In this document: in pieces, positions 27,494 to 36,857 of the stretch
Layout of the letters: every line of letters begins with the position of its first letter
Numbering within the stretch: the stretch's first letter is position 1
Assembly: GCA_017308255.1 (NCBI GenBank)
Contig: JAFKFN010000005.1
Coordinates: 124,001 to 188,000, forward strand
DNA: 64,000 bases
Direction: 5' to 3'
Source of the DNA: Altererythrobacter sp.
GTDB taxonomy: Bacteria; Pseudomonadota; Alphaproteobacteria; Sphingomonadales; Sphingomonadaceae
Program-made: the position numbers and the translations under genes
The notes under the pieces: model-generated
Databases searched by the model: none
What the model was told of the DNA's origin: nothing
What the model saw: only the letters and a program-made list of their open reading frames with translations

Positions 27494-27759
27494 CCTGATC
27501 GCCTATCCCCGTATCGTTTGAACCAAAGGCGATCAGGTTGGGTCAACGTCAGGCGCGGGCGTCCGCCCGTTTGGCTATCCTCCGCCGCTTCGCGCCTCGG
27601 GCGCGCTTGCGGGCTGCTGGTCGCAGCCCGTCCTATCTCCAGCCCGTAACGTAGCGTGCTGGTCCGGTCCGCGAGTAGCGGACCGCAAGGCCGAACGGCC
27701 GTCGCGCCTTATGGCGCGGAAGCCAAGCGGGCGAATGCCCGCGCCGGCGCCTGAGGCGC
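27494..27759. ncRNA. dense hairpin array, candidate structured RNA
   Basis: The 293-bp gap after the CNNM gene holds no ORF but a train of stem-loops. A 10-bp inverted pair spans 27494-27503/27528-27537. Then come hairpins at 27556-27569, 27592-27604, 27611-27629 (7-bp stem), 27665-27685 (8 bp), 27689-27700, 27703-27718 (6 bp), 27727-27742 (6 bp) and 27747-27759. The loops are mostly 2-5 bases. Such density suggests a folded RNA or a palindromic mobile remnant rather than chance. The architecture could fit a stand-alone HEARO/omega-RNA type element without its IscB gene, but I cannot confirm that; the sense strand is not certain. Confidence 0.45.
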
Positions 27760-27773
27760 GAACAAAAGAAATC

Positions 27774-27797
27774 AATTCCCGGCTTTAGCCGGGAATT
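27774..27797 (-). terminator. intrinsic terminator of the ileS-lspA-DUF3035 operon
   Basis: A perfect 10-bp stem AATTCCCGGC / GCCGGGAATT with a four-base loop. On the minus strand it is followed by GATTTCTTTT. The loop contains the TAA stop of the DUF3035 gene, so the terminator is built into the end of the coding region. Confidence 0.7.
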
Positions 27798-28195
27798 GCG
27801 GCGCTCGCGTCCTGCCCGTCGCCCTCGGGCGCGGCCAGGATGGTGCGGGTGGTGGCGCCCTTGTCCACCGTGAAGGTGCCGGTGTCGCCCACGGAGGAAC
27901 GGATGCCCTGCTCCGCATCGCCGGCGCGCTGCAAGGCGCTGGTTTCCACCGTGCTGCGGGCCGCCGGGCCGCCGAACAGCGCGTCGAGCGCCTGCTGCGC
28001 GGCGGTGCCTTCGGTCGGGCGCGGGGCTCCCGGCTGGGGCGGGGTCAGCTCGAAATCCGGCGGGACGACCAGCGGCGCCTGGCGCTGCACGGCGAATTCG
28101 TCGGGCCGGTCGCGGTTGAGTACGCCGCTCGTCCCGCAAGAGGCGAGCAAGGCCGCCCCGCTCGCCATGACGATCGCTTTGGAGGCCTTATGCAT
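27785..28195 (-). CDS. DUF3035-family lipoprotein
   Basis: 136 aa. A lipoprotein signal ends in LLASC (Cys near residue 20). The next segment (RDRPDEFAVQRQAPLVVPPDFEL) is characteristic of DUF3035. The remainder is Ala/Gly-rich with no enzyme motif. Its start overlaps the lspA stop by 8 bp; the pairing of a lipoprotein gene with the signal peptidase that processes lipoproteins is frequent in alphaproteobacteria. The ATG at 28195 begins the signal; a longer ORF upstream is within lspA. Confidence 0.82.
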   Translation of the reverse strand: MHKASKAIVMASGAALLASCGTSGVLNRDRPDEFAVQRQAPLVVPPDFELTPPQPGAPRPTEGTAAQQALDALFGGPAARSTVETSALQRAGDAEQGIRSSVGDTGTFTVDKGATTRTILAAPEGDGQDASAAIPG

Positions 28196-28736
28196 TCGTC
28201 GAATTCTCCGCGGTTTCGTCCGCCTGCTCGCCCCTCTGCGGGGCGGCCGGTTTCTCGCGCATGAACAGCGCGCGGACAAGGATTAATGCCACCCCGATCG
28301 AAATCGCCGCGTCGGCGACGTTGAAGATCAGGAAAGGCCGGATGTGGCCGAAGTGCAGATCGGCATAATCGATCACGTGACCATACAGCACGCGATCCTG
28401 GATATTGCCCAGCGCGCCGCCCAGGATCATCCCCAGCGGCAGGATGTCGGCGAACTTCCGCTCGCGCAGCAGCCAGCCGCACACTACCAGGGCGATAAGC
28501 CCGGTCAGCGCCACCAAGCCCCAGCGCATCTCGGACGAGGTCGCTTCGAGGAAGCCCAGCGACAACCCGAAATTATTCACCCGGGTGAAATTGAAGATCG
28601 GCAGCAGGTAAAGCTGGTCGCCCACCTCGGTCAGCCCCAGCGGGCCGGTGACCAGGTGCTTGATCCACTGGTCCGCCGCATAGATCGCCGCCGCCAGTGC
28701 CAGCCCCAGGGCTCGGTTGCGCCATGGGCGGGTCAT
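28188..28736 (-). CDS. lspA: lipoprotein signal peptidase
   Basis: 182 aa, four transmembrane helices. The aspartic protease pair is visible in GNIQDRVLYGHVIDY and NVADAAISIG. LspA cleaves the signal peptides of diacylglyceryl-modified prolipoproteins in the inner membrane. The start overlaps the ileS stop by 4 bp (ATGA), the classic ileS-lspA arrangement. A Lys/Pro-rich C-terminal tail extends past the core. Confidence 0.94.
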   Translation of the reverse strand: MTRPWRNRALGLALAAAIYAADQWIKHLVTGPLGLTEVGDQLYLLPIFNFTRVNNFGLSLGFLEATSSEMRWGLVALTGLIALVVCGWLLRERKFADILPLGMILGGALGNIQDRVLYGHVIDYADLHFGHIRPFLIFNVADAAISIGVALILVRALFMREKPAAPQRGEQADETAENSTNA

Positions 28737-31651
28737 AAAGCGAGGTCCAGCTGGGCCACGGCCTCTTCGCAGCGATGGCATAGCGCGCCGTCCTCGGCCA
28801 CTTCGGGCAGCAGGCGCCAGCAGCGGCCGCACTTGGCGTCCCCGCTCTTGCGCACGCTCACGCTGTCGGCTTCCCCGCGCCCGACGGTTCCGGTGATGAA
28901 CAGCTCGGCCAATTCGGCGTCGCTCACGCCTTCGGGCACGGCACTGGCCGGCACGGTCACTTCGGCCTCCAGGCTCGATCGCACGATCTTTTCGCGCCGT
29001 AGCGGCTCGATCGCCTCGGTCACCTTCTCGCGAAGCGCGCGCAAGGCTGCCCAGCGCCCGGCATCCGCTTCCACAGAGGGAACCGCCGGCCATTCCAGCA
29101 AGTGCACGCTCCCGCCATCCGGATAGCGGCTCTGCCATGCTTCCTCGCTGGTGAAGACCAGCACGGGCGCGGCATAGCGGATCAGCGCCTGGAACAGCGT
29201 GTCCAGCACCGTGCGATAGGCGCGCCGCGCCGGATCGGCGGGCGCATCGCAATAGAGCCGGTCCTTGCGGATATCGAAATAGAAGGCGCTGAGATCCTCG
29301 TTGCAGAAATCGATCAGCGCGCGGGTATAGGTGTTGAAGTCATAATTATCGACCGCCTGGCGCAGCGTTGCGTCGAGGCCCGCCAGCAGTGAGAGCACAT
29401 AGCGCTCCAGCTCGGGCATCTCGGCGGCGTTGTGCACCCTCTCGGCCTCGTTGAACCCCTCCAGCGCGCCCAGCAGATAGCGGTAGGTGTTCCTCAGCTT
29501 GCGATACTGGTCGGCCACGCCCTTGAGGATTTCGGGGCCGATCCGATGGTCCTCGGTATAGTCCACCGACAGCGCCCACAGCCGGATGATGTCGGCGCCA
29601 TAATCGCGCATCACGTCGAGCGGGCTGACCGTGTTGCCCTTCGACTTCGACATCTTCTCGCCCTTGGCGTCCATCGTGAAGCCGTGGGTCAGCACCGCGT
29701 TGTAAGGCGCGCGCCCGCGCGTCCCGCAGGATTCCAGCAGGCTGGACTGGAACCAGCCGCGATGCTGGTCGCTGCCTTCGAGGTAGAGATCGGCCGGCCA
29801 GCGCAAGTCCGGCCAGCGGCCGCTTTCAAGCACGAAGGCATGGGTGGAACCCGAATCGAACCACACGTCGAGGATGTCGGTCACCCGCTCGTAATCCTCG
29901 GCGCGATAGGCGTCGCCCAGCAGCGCCTGCGCGCTGGCGTCGCTCCAGGCATCGACGCCCTTCTCCCGCACCGCCGCCACGATCCGCGCGTTGACCTCGG
30001 GATCGACCAGATATTCGCCGGTCTTGCGATCGACGAACAGCGTGATCGGCACGCCCCAGGCGCGCTGGCGGCTGAGCACCCAGTCCGGCCGGCCGGCGAC
30101 CATGGAGCCGATGCGGTTGCGGCCTTTCTCCGGCACGAAGCGCGTCCGCTCCAGCGCGGTCATCGCCAGCTCACGCAGGGTCTGCAACGGTTCCGGCGCG
30201 CCGCCGTCGGTCTCCCAGCGCTGCTCCACCTTGTCGTCCGGATGCTCCAGGATCGCCTTGTCCATCGGCACGAACCACTGCGGCGTGCAGCGGAAGATCA
30301 CCTTGGCCTTGCTGCGCCAGCTATGGGGATAAGAGTGTCGATAATCGGTGGACGCCGCCAGCAGCGCTCCCGCTTCGCGCAAGTCCGAGCACACTGGCCC
30401 ATCGGGCGCGTTGAACTTGGGGTTGATGACCGATAGCGAGCGTTCGTCGGTACGCGGCAGCCAGGCCCAGTCCGCGCGATAGCGCCCATCGGCCTCGACC
30501 ACGAACTTCGGCCCGATCCCGTGCGCCTTACACAGCTCGAAGTCGTCCTCGCCATGGTCGGGCGCCATATGGACCAGCCCGGTGCCGCTGTCGGTGGTGA
30601 CGAAATCGCCCGGCAGAAAGGGGCGGGGTTCAGCATAGAACCCGCCGAGATGGTGCATCGGATGGCGGGCTACGGTTCCGGCGAGCCTCTCACCGCGATA
30701 GGTCCGAGCCAGTTGCCAATCGAGCAATCTGGGCGCGTCGTCTGGCATTCCAGGCTCGTCAATAACTGTCAGCCCGCTGCGTTCTAAAAACCGATCACGA
30801 AGATCGAATGCCACCAAATACTTGCGACCATCACTGGCGCTTATGAGCTCGTAAGCCACACGAGGCCCATAAGCCAAAGCCTGGTTCACCGGAATCGTCC
30901 AAGGCGTCGTCGTCCAGATCACCGCGTGCGCGCCGACCAGTTCGGGGATCGGGCTCTCGACGATCTCGAACGCCACGTCGATCTGGGTGGAGGTGATATC
31001 CTCGTACTCGACTTCCGCCTCGGCCAGCGCGGTCTTCTCCACGGGCGACCACATCACCGGCTTGGCCCCGCGATAGAGCTGGCCGCTCGTCGCGAACTTG
31101 AGCAGTTCGTGCACGATCGTGGCTTCGGCTTCCGGGTGCATCGTCAGGTAGGGATTGTCCCAGTCCCCACCCACACCCAGGCGCTTCAGCTGTTCGCGCT
31201 GCACGTCCACCCAGTGCTGCGCATAGGCGCGGCATTCGGCGCGGAACTGTTCGAGAGCGGCCTGGTCTGCCTCGGCTCCGCTCGGCACAGGCTTGTCGAG
31301 CTTCTTCTTGCGGTACTGTTCCTCCACCTTCCATTCGATGGGGAGGCCGTGGCAATCCCACCCGGGCACATAGGGCGCGTCCTTGCCCAGCAGCGTCTGC
31401 GTGCGGACCACCATGTCCTTCAGCACATGGTTCAGCGCATGGCCGATGTGCATGTCGCCATTGGCATAGGGCGGGCCGTCGTGGAGGATGAACTTCTCCC
31501 GCCCTTCGCGCGCCTGGCGGATCTGCCGATAGAGCCCTTCGTCCTGCCAGCGCGCGAGAAGGCCCGGCTCCTTCTGTGGAAGGCCGGCCTTCATGGGGAA
31601 ATCGGTCTTCGGCAGGAAAACCGTGTCTCTGTAATCGCGCTGTTCGGACAT
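28733..31651 (-). CDS. ileS: isoleucyl-tRNA synthetase
   Basis: 972 aa class I synthetase. HIGH is at 68-71 (GDMHIGHALNH) and KMSKS near 666-670 (GEKMSKSKGN). The editing domain (CP1) lies between. A C-terminal zinc-finger is formed by CGRCW and CHRC. Length and domain order are normal for the bacterial type. It heads the ileS-lspA-DUF3035 operon. Confidence 0.96.
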   Translation of the reverse strand: MSEQRDYRDTVFLPKTDFPMKAGLPQKEPGLLARWQDEGLYRQIRQAREGREKFILHDGPPYANGDMHIGHALNHVLKDMVVRTQTLLGKDAPYVPGWDCHGLPIEWKVEEQYRKKKLDKPVPSGAEADQAALEQFRAECRAYAQHWVDVQREQLKRLGVGGDWDNPYLTMHPEAEATIVHELLKFATSGQLYRGAKPVMWSPVEKTALAEAEVEYEDITSTQIDVAFEIVESPIPELVGAHAVIWTTTPWTIPVNQALAYGPRVAYELISASDGRKYLVAFDLRDRFLERSGLTVIDEPGMPDDAPRLLDWQLARTYRGERLAGTVARHPMHHLGGFYAEPRPFLPGDFVTTDSGTGLVHMAPDHGEDDFELCKAHGIGPKFVVEADGRYRADWAWLPRTDERSLSVINPKFNAPDGPVCSDLREAGALLAASTDYRHSYPHSWRSKAKVIFRCTPQWFVPMDKAILEHPDDKVEQRWETDGGAPEPLQTLRELAMTALERTRFVPEKGRNRIGSMVAGRPDWVLSRQRAWGVPITLFVDRKTGEYLVDPEVNARIVAAVREKGVDAWSDASAQALLGDAYRAEDYERVTDILDVWFDSGSTHAFVLESGRWPDLRWPADLYLEGSDQHRGWFQSSLLESCGTRGRAPYNAVLTHGFTMDAKGEKMSKSKGNTVSPLDVMRDYGADIIRLWALSVDYTEDHRIGPEILKGVADQYRKLRNTYRYLLGALEGFNEAERVHNAAEMPELERYVLSLLAGLDATLRQAVDNYDFNTYTRALIDFCNEDLSAFYFDIRKDRLYCDAPADPARRAYRTVLDTLFQALIRYAAPVLVFTSEEAWQSRYPDGGSVHLLEWPAVPSVEADAGRWAALRALREKVTEAIEPLRREKIVRSSLEAEVTVPASAVPEGVSDAELAELFITGTVGRGEADSVSVRKSGDAKCGRCWRLLPEVAEDGALCHRCEEAVAQLDLAL

Positions 31652-31722
31652 GGAGCGGGGGCCTTAGCGGGGGCGGGCGGTTCCTGCAATTTGTTCGCGC
31701 GGCAGCGCGCATGCCCAACCGG

Positions 31723-33180
31723 TCAGGCCGGGTGCTTGTCCAGCTCGTCACCCGCCAGTGTGACGACATGCAGCAGGTTGGTTGCGCCGGGGACGCCGAA
31801 CGGCACCCCGGCGAGCACGACCAGCCGGCTGCCGGCCGTGCCGAAGCCATGCCGCAAGGCCATGCGCTTGCCCTTCGCGATCATCTCCTCGAAGCTGCCG
31901 ATGTCGCGCGTCGTCACCGAATGCGCGCCCCACAGCAGCGCCACCCGGCGCGCCACGCCGACCGAGGGGGTGAGCACCATGACCGGCACCAGCGGCCTCT
32001 CGCGCGTCACTCGCCGGGCGGATGACCCGCTGGAGGTGAACACTGCGATGGCCGCGATGGGCAGGGTGTCGGCGATCGTCATGCAGGCGTGGGCCAGGGC
32101 GTCGGCCGTGGTCGGATCGGGCGGGGTATCCAGCAGGCGCACCCGCTGGCGATAGGCTTCGTCCCGCTCCACCTGGCGGGCGATCGAATCCATCATCATC
32201 ACCGCTTCCTCGGGCCACTGGCCCGCCGCGGTTTCCGCCGAAAGCATCACCGCGTCGGCCCCGTCGTAGACCGCATTGGCGACATCGGACACTTCGGCGC
32301 GGGTCGGCGCCGGGCTCTCGATCATCGATTCGAGCATCTGCGTCGCCACGATCACCGGCTTGCCGGTGAGCCGCGTCATGTTGACGATCTTCTTCTGGAG
32401 CGGGGGCACTTCCTCGGGATTGAGCTCCACCCCCAGGTCTCCGCGAGCGACCATCACCCCGTCGGACAGCTCGATGATCTCGGCCAGCCGGCGCACCGCC
32501 TGCGGCTTCTCGATCTTGGCGCAGAGCGAGGCGCGGCCCCGAATCAGCTTGCGCGCTTCGGCCAGATCTTCCGGACGCTGCACGAAGCTGAGGCCGATCC
32601 AGTCCGCCCCGTGGTCGAGCGCGAAGGCGAGATCGCGGCGGTCCTTGTCGGTCAGCGCGGGGATCGGCACTTCGGCGTCGGGCACGTTGACGCCCTTGCG
32701 GTCGGAGATCACGCCGCCGACTTCGGCCACGCAATCGATGCTGTCCCCCCGCACCGCGATCACTCTCAGACGGATCTTGCCGTCATTGATCAGCAGCCGC
32801 TGGCCGGGTTTGAACACCCCGAACAGCTCCTTGTGCGGCAGGTGGACGCGGGTCGCGTCGCCCGGCGCCTCGTTGCTGTCGAGCGTGAACCGGGCGCCGT
32901 GCGGGATGATCGCCTGGCCGTCCACGAAAGTGCCGACGCGCAGCTTCGGGCCTTGCAGGTCGCACAACACCGCGATCGGGCGGTTGAACTGCTTCTCCAG
33001 CGCGCGGATCGCGTGGATCGCCTCGGCATGGGCTTCATGGTCGCCGTGGCTGAGATTGATGCGGAAGGCATCGGCGCCGGCGCGGAACAGGCGGCGCAGC
33101 ATGTCCGGGTCCCGGCTCGCCGGGCCGACCGTGGCGAGAATCTTGACCTTGCGGCCGCGCGGTTCGAGCTTTGTCGTCAT
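31723..33180 (-). CDS. pyk: pyruvate kinase
   Basis: 485 aa. The barrel contains the typical RINLSHGDHEAH, LCDLQGPKLRVG, the catalytic ADWIGLSFVQ...AKIEKPQA (Lys in KIEKP) and MVARGDLGVEL segments, with MLESMIESPAPTRAEVSDVANAVYDG following. The B domain and the C-terminal allosteric domain are both present. It makes pyruvate and ATP from phosphoenolpyruvate. ATG at 33180 begins just before the first barrel strand. Confidence 0.96.
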   Translation of the reverse strand: MTTKLEPRGRKVKILATVGPASRDPDMLRRLFRAGADAFRINLSHGDHEAHAEAIHAIRALEKQFNRPIAVLCDLQGPKLRVGTFVDGQAIIPHGARFTLDSNEAPGDATRVHLPHKELFGVFKPGQRLLINDGKIRLRVIAVRGDSIDCVAEVGGVISDRKGVNVPDAEVPIPALTDKDRRDLAFALDHGADWIGLSFVQRPEDLAEARKLIRGRASLCAKIEKPQAVRRLAEIIELSDGVMVARGDLGVELNPEEVPPLQKKIVNMTRLTGKPVIVATQMLESMIESPAPTRAEVSDVANAVYDGADAVMLSAETAAGQWPEEAVMMMDSIARQVERDEAYRQRVRLLDTPPDPTTADALAHACMTIADTLPIAAIAVFTSSGSSARRVTRERPLVPVMVLTPSVGVARRVALLWGAHSVTTRDIGSFEEMIAKGKRMALRHGFGTAGSRLVVLAGVPFGVPGATNLLHVVTLAGDELDKHPA

Positions 33181-33248
33181 CCCGTTGCGCCGTATGGCAG
33201 AGCCGCGCGACAAGACAAGACGACAAGGGACGACAAGAGAGACGATCG

Positions 33249-33551
33249 ATGACCGACACGCTTGATAAATTGCCCGATGCCGTGGCCGCCGCCGCTTTCC
33301 GCCGGCTGGTGCGCCACCTGCGCCACCGGCACGATGCGCAGAATATCGAGCTGATGGGGTTGGCCGGCTTCTGCCGCAATTGCTTGGCCGACTGGATTCG
33401 CGAAGGCGGCTATCCGGGGGACAAGGCCGCCGCGCGGGCGCTGATCCACGGCATGCCGGCAGAGGAATGGAAGGACCGTTTCCAGACCGAGGCGACGGCG
33501 GAGCAGATCGCCCGGATGGAAGCCAGCCTGGCGCTGAATCAAGGAAGCTGA
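33249..33551 (+). CDS. DUF1244-family protein
   Basis: 100 aa, soluble, with the family motif [10 protein letters not shown] that carries a CxxC and may bind metal. Function unknown; conserved in proteobacteria. It is divergent from pyk with a 68-bp gap; the start follows GAGAGACGATCG. Confidence 0.88.
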   Translation: MTDTLDKLPDAVAAAAFRRLVRHLRHRHDAQNIELMGLAGFCRNCLADWIREGGYPGDKAAARALIHGMPAEEWKDRFQTEATAEQIARMEASLALNQGS

Positions 33552-33649
33552 TCGCACCGGGCAAGAAAAGTTTTCCACCCGGTTCACCGCCGCCGCGCCG
33601 CTCGCTATCGGGCAAGCGATCGATTCATATCTTACCGGAGCTATTCACG

Positions 33650-33886
33650 ATGGCCGAAGCCACCGACGACCGCCTGCGCCTCCTGATCGAGCGGGTCGAA
33701 CGCCTCGAGGAAGAAAAGAAGGGCATCGCCGACGATATCCGCGATGTCTACGCGGAAGCGAAGGCGGTCGGCTATGATGCCAAGATCATGCGCCAGATCG
33801 TCCGCCTGCGGAAAATGAAGCCCGACGATCGGGCCGAGATGGAAGCGATCCTGGATACCTACAAGGCCGCGCTCGGCCTGGGCTGA
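33650..33886 (+). CDS. gapR: GapR-like nucleoid-associated protein (DUF2312)
   Basis: 78 aa, almost entirely alpha-helical: a coiled coil ([21 protein letters not shown]) followed by [24 protein letters not shown]. In Caulobacter, GapR tetramers encircle overtwisted AT-rich DNA ahead of polymerases and help topoisomerases. This copy lacks the longer N-terminal tail of Caulobacter GapR. The start follows CCGGAG with a nine-base spacing. Confidence 0.88.
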   Translation: MAEATDDRLRLLIERVERLEEEKKGIADDIRDVYAEAKAVGYDAKIMRQIVRLRKMKPDDRAEMEAILDTYKAALGLG

Positions 33887-33887
33887 C

Positions 33888-33913
33888 GGAACGCGGCGGG
33901 CCGTCCGGTCATT
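33888..33913 (+). promoter_or_regulatory. possible EcfG-type promoter for the stress SDR gene
   Basis: GGAAC (33888-33892), 17 bases, CATT (33910-33913). The -35 box is exact but the -10 differs from CGTT at one base. It ends 28 bp before the ATG at 33942. Confidence 0.35.
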
Positions 33914-33941
33914 GGTTCCTGCAACCGCAGGAGCCGATCCG

Positions 33942-34820
33942 ATGACCGAAGAGACCCAGACCGTCGACAAGGCCCATGTCGAACAGACGTCCGAGGAGCC
34001 GAAGTTGCCCGGCCACGAATCCGGGCTTCATCCCCAGCCCGAATGGCAGCCGCGCTATCCCGGATCGGGCCGGCTCAAGGGCAAGGTGGCGCTCATCACC
34101 GGCGGGGACAGCGGCATCGGCCGCGCGGTCGCCGTGGTGTTCGCGCGCGAAGGCGCGAACGTCGCCATCGCCTATCTCGAAGAGCACGACGATGCGCACG
34201 CCACGCGGGACATGTGCCAGGCGGAAGGCGCCGAAGTCCTGCTGTCCGCCGGCGATCTGGGCGATCCGAAACATGCCCAGGGCCTCGTCCGCGCGGTGAT
34301 CGACCGCTGGGGCCGGCTCGACGTGCTGGTGAACAACGCCGGGGAGCAGCATCCGGACGAGGACATCACGCAGATCACGCCGGAACAGTTGCAGCGCACG
34401 TTTCAGACCAACATCTTCGCGATGTTCTATCTGGTCCAGGCCGCCCGGCCGCACCTGGGGAAAGGCGCGGCGATCATCAACTGCACCAGCGTGACCATGT
34501 ACCAGGGCAGCGAGGAACTGCTCGACTATTCGAGCACCAAGGGCGCGATCACCGCCTTCACCCGTTCGCTCAGCGAAAACCTGATAAAGGACGGCATCCG
34601 GGTGAACGGCGTCGCCCCCGGCCCGATCTGGACCCCGCTCAATCCCTGCGGCGGGGCAAGCGCCGAGAAGCTCGAACATTTCGGGGAGAACACGCCGATG
34701 GGCCGCCCCGGCCAGCCGAACGAAGTGGCGCCGGCGTTCCTGTTCCTTGCCTGCGAGGATTCCTCCTACATGTCGGGGCAGGTGCTGCATCCCAACGGGG
34801 GAACGATCGTCAACGGCTGA
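33942..34820 (+). CDS. short-chain dehydrogenase/reductase of the YghA/general-stress type
   Basis: 292 aa. An N-terminal extension of about 45 residues (HPQPEWQPRYPGSGRLKGK) marks the YghA-like class. The NAD(P) motif is TGGDSGIGRA, followed by NNAGEQ and the catalytic Ser and Tyr-x3-Lys (CTSV..., YSSTKGA). Homologues are often stress-induced; substrate unknown. ATG at 33942 chosen over 33912. Confidence 0.88.
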   Translation: MTEETQTVDKAHVEQTSEEPKLPGHESGLHPQPEWQPRYPGSGRLKGKVALITGGDSGIGRAVAVVFAREGANVAIAYLEEHDDAHATRDMCQAEGAEVLLSAGDLGDPKHAQGLVRAVIDRWGRLDVLVNNAGEQHPDEDITQITPEQLQRTFQTNIFAMFYLVQAARPHLGKGAAIINCTSVTMYQGSEELLDYSSTKGAITAFTRSLSENLIKDGIRVNGVAPGPIWTPLNPCGGASAEKLEHFGENTPMGRPGQPNEVAPAFLFLACEDSSYMSGQVLHPNGGTIVNG

Positions 34821-34933
34821 TGCCGGGCCGCGGGAAGGCGCCGCGATCGGTTGCGCCGGCGCGCATTGCTCGCAAGGCATGGGTTCGCTAGGGGCTTCGC
34901 CACTACGAACCACAGCTTTACAAGCGATATTCC

Positions 34934-35677
34934 ATGGCCGGCCATTCCAAATTCAAGAACATCATGCACCGCAAGGGCGCGCAGGATAAAAAGCGTTCTG
35001 CGGCCTTCTCCAAGCTCAGCCGCGAGATCACCGTCGCCGCCAAGATGGGAGCGCCCGATCCCGACATGAACCCGCGCCTGCGCCTGGCGGTCAACAACGC
35101 CCGCGCGGCCTCGATGCCCAAGGACAATATCCAGCGCGCGATCGACAAGGCCGCGGCGGCCGGGGGCGAGGATTACGAAGAAATCCGCTACGAAGGCTAT
35201 GGCCCCGGCGGCGTAGCCTTGATCGTCGAGGCGCTGACCGACAACCGCAACCGCACGGCCACCAATATCCGCACCGCCTTCTCCAAGAACGGCGGCAACA
35301 TGGCCGCCAGCGGCGCGGTGAGCCACGGGTTCGAACGCAAGGGCATGATCGAATACCCGGCGGGTGCGGGCAGCGAGGATGCGGTGCTGGAAGCCGCGAT
35401 CGAAGCCGGGGCGGACGATGTCGAAAGCGATGAGGGCAGCCACACCATCTGGACCGACATGGAAGCGCTGCACGAAGTGGCCCGGGCGCTGGAAGCGGTC
35501 CTGGGCGAACCCGAAAGCGTAAAGCTCGGCTGGAAGCCCAACCTCTCGGTCGACGTGGGCGAAGGCGATGCGCAGACCCTGCTCAAGCTGGTCGACGCGC
35601 TGGAGGACGATGACGACGTGCAGACCGTCTGGGGCAACTACGAAGTCTCCGACGAAGTAATGGAGAAGCTGGGGTGA
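34934..35677 (+). CDS. YebC/PmpR-family DNA-binding regulatory protein
   Basis: 247 aa. The family opening [20 protein letters not shown] and [19 protein letters not shown] are intact. Some family members are transcription regulators; another role in relieving ribosome stalling has been reported for relatives. The gene precedes ruvC, as in many bacteria. Confidence 0.93.
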   Translation: MAGHSKFKNIMHRKGAQDKKRSAAFSKLSREITVAAKMGAPDPDMNPRLRLAVNNARAASMPKDNIQRAIDKAAAAGGEDYEEIRYEGYGPGGVALIVEALTDNRNRTATNIRTAFSKNGGNMAASGAVSHGFERKGMIEYPAGAGSEDAVLEAAIEAGADDVESDEGSHTIWTDMEALHEVARALEAVLGEPESVKLGWKPNLSVDVGEGDAQTLLKLVDALEDDDDVQTVWGNYEVSDEVMEKLG

Positions 35678-35711
35678 CTCTCCACCCCTCCCCTGGAGGA
35701 GAGGGGCTTTC

Positions 35712-36185
35712 ATGTTGATCCTGGGCCTCGATCCCTCGCTCTCCCGCACCGGCTGGGGGATCGTGCGGGCCGAGGGTGCCCGGCTGAGCCACGTCGCCAA
35801 TGGCGAAGTGCCGACCGATCCGAAAGCGCCGATGGCCGATCGGCTGCATAAGCTGCACGCTGCGATCGGCGCGGTGATCGAGGCGCACCGGCCCGATCGG
35901 GCGGCGGTGGAAGAGGTGTTCGCCAACAAGAACCCGCAATCGACGCTCAAGCTGGCGCAGGCGCGCGGCGCGGTGCTGGCTGCGTGCGGGCAGGCCTCGC
36001 TGCCGGTGGCCGAGCACGCCGCGCGGCTGGTCAAGAAGGCGGTGGTGGGCACGGGCGGGGCGGAGAAGAGCCAGGTCCAGGCCATGCTCAAGGTGCTGCT
36101 GCCGGGCGCCAGCGTAGCCGGCGCCGATGCGGCCGACGCGCTGGCCGTCGCCATTGCCGATGCCCATCTGGGAGGGGCCCGCTGA
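35712..36185 (+). CDS. ruvC: crossover junction endodeoxyribonuclease RuvC
   Basis: 157 aa, Holliday-junction resolvase of the RNase H fold. The first catalytic Asp is in [13 protein letters not shown]; the acidic residues VEEVF and the late [16 protein letters not shown] are also present. It cuts four-way DNA junctions with RuvAB; ruvAB lie outside the window. Its stop shares one base with the next start. Confidence 0.94.
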   Translation: MLILGLDPSLSRTGWGIVRAEGARLSHVANGEVPTDPKAPMADRLHKLHAAIGAVIEAHRPDRAAVEEVFANKNPQSTLKLAQARGAVLAACGQASLPVAEHAARLVKKAVVGTGGAEKSQVQAMLKVLLPGASVAGADAADALAVAIADAHLGGAR

Positions 36186-36496
36186 TGTACGTCAACGTCT
36201 TCCGCAGCCGCAAGCGCGCCGACATGGATGCCGCTGCCTACGCCGCCGATGCCGCGCGGATGGAAGCGCTGGCCCGGACGCAGAAGGGTTTCATCGCCTA
36301 TCACAGCTACAAGGCCGACGATGGCGAGACGCTGTCGATGTCCGAATGGGAAACCGAAGACGATGCGCGGGCCTGGCGCCGCCATGCGGATCACGCCATG
36401 GTCCAGGCGCGGGGGCGGCAGGAATACTACGAAAGCTACACCGTGTACTGCTGCACTGATCCCGTGATACGCCATTTCGACAGGAGCCAGGTTTGA
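36185..36496 (+). CDS. antibiotic-biosynthesis-monooxygenase-fold protein
   Basis: 103 aa ABM-type ferredoxin-like fold: VNVFRSRK at the start, ARMEALARTQKGFIAYHSY, SEWETEDDARAWRRHADH and the Tyr-rich end. The family includes monooxygenases and heme-degrading enzymes, and many members have no known substrate. It overlaps ruvC by one base and the next gene by four, so it is in the ruvC operon. Confidence 0.82.
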   Translation: MYVNVFRSRKRADMDAAAYAADAARMEALARTQKGFIAYHSYKADDGETLSMSEWETEDDARAWRRHADHAMVQARGRQEYYESYTVYCCTDPVIRHFDRSQV

Positions 36497-36840
36497 CGAT
36501 CGCGCTTTACGGCATTCCCAATTGCGACACGGTCAAGAAGGCGCGCGCCTGGCTTGATGCCAAGGGCGTGGAATACGTCTTTCACGATTACAAGAAGCAC
36601 GGGGCCGATCCGGCCAAGCTCGCGGTCTGGAGCGATGCTGTGGGCTGGGAAGCGCTGCTCAACCGCCGGGGCACGACCTTCCGTGGCCTGCCTGACGCGG
36701 ACAAGGCCGATATCGACCGCGCCAAGGCGATCAGGTTGATGGAGGCGAGCCCCTCGCTGATCAAGCGCCCGGTGGTCGAGCATCCGGGCGGTGTGCTGGT
36801 TGGCTTTGCGCCCGATGCATGGAAGGCGGCGCTGGGCTGA
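36493..36840 (+). CDS. ArsC/Spx-family reductase-like protein (YffB type)
   Basis: 115 aa, TTG start preceded by AGGAG with a six-base spacing. The thioredoxin-like opening IALYGIPNCDTVKKARAWL has a single active-site cysteine. KRPVVEHPGGVLVGF is the conserved second half. Without the arsenate-reductase arginine set it is better called YffB/Spx-like; arsenate reduction is not supported. Confidence 0.86.
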   Translation: MTIALYGIPNCDTVKKARAWLDAKGVEYVFHDYKKHGADPAKLAVWSDAVGWEALLNRRGTTFRGLPDADKADIDRAKAIRLMEASPSLIKRPVVEHPGGVLVGFAPDAWKAALG

Positions 36841-36857
36841 AGCCGCCCGGCGGGTGT

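Noticed and set aside
34821-34933. Possible tRNA between the SDR gene and yebC
   Set aside because: A GGTTCGC string is present but no acceptor stem or cloverleaf can be formed.
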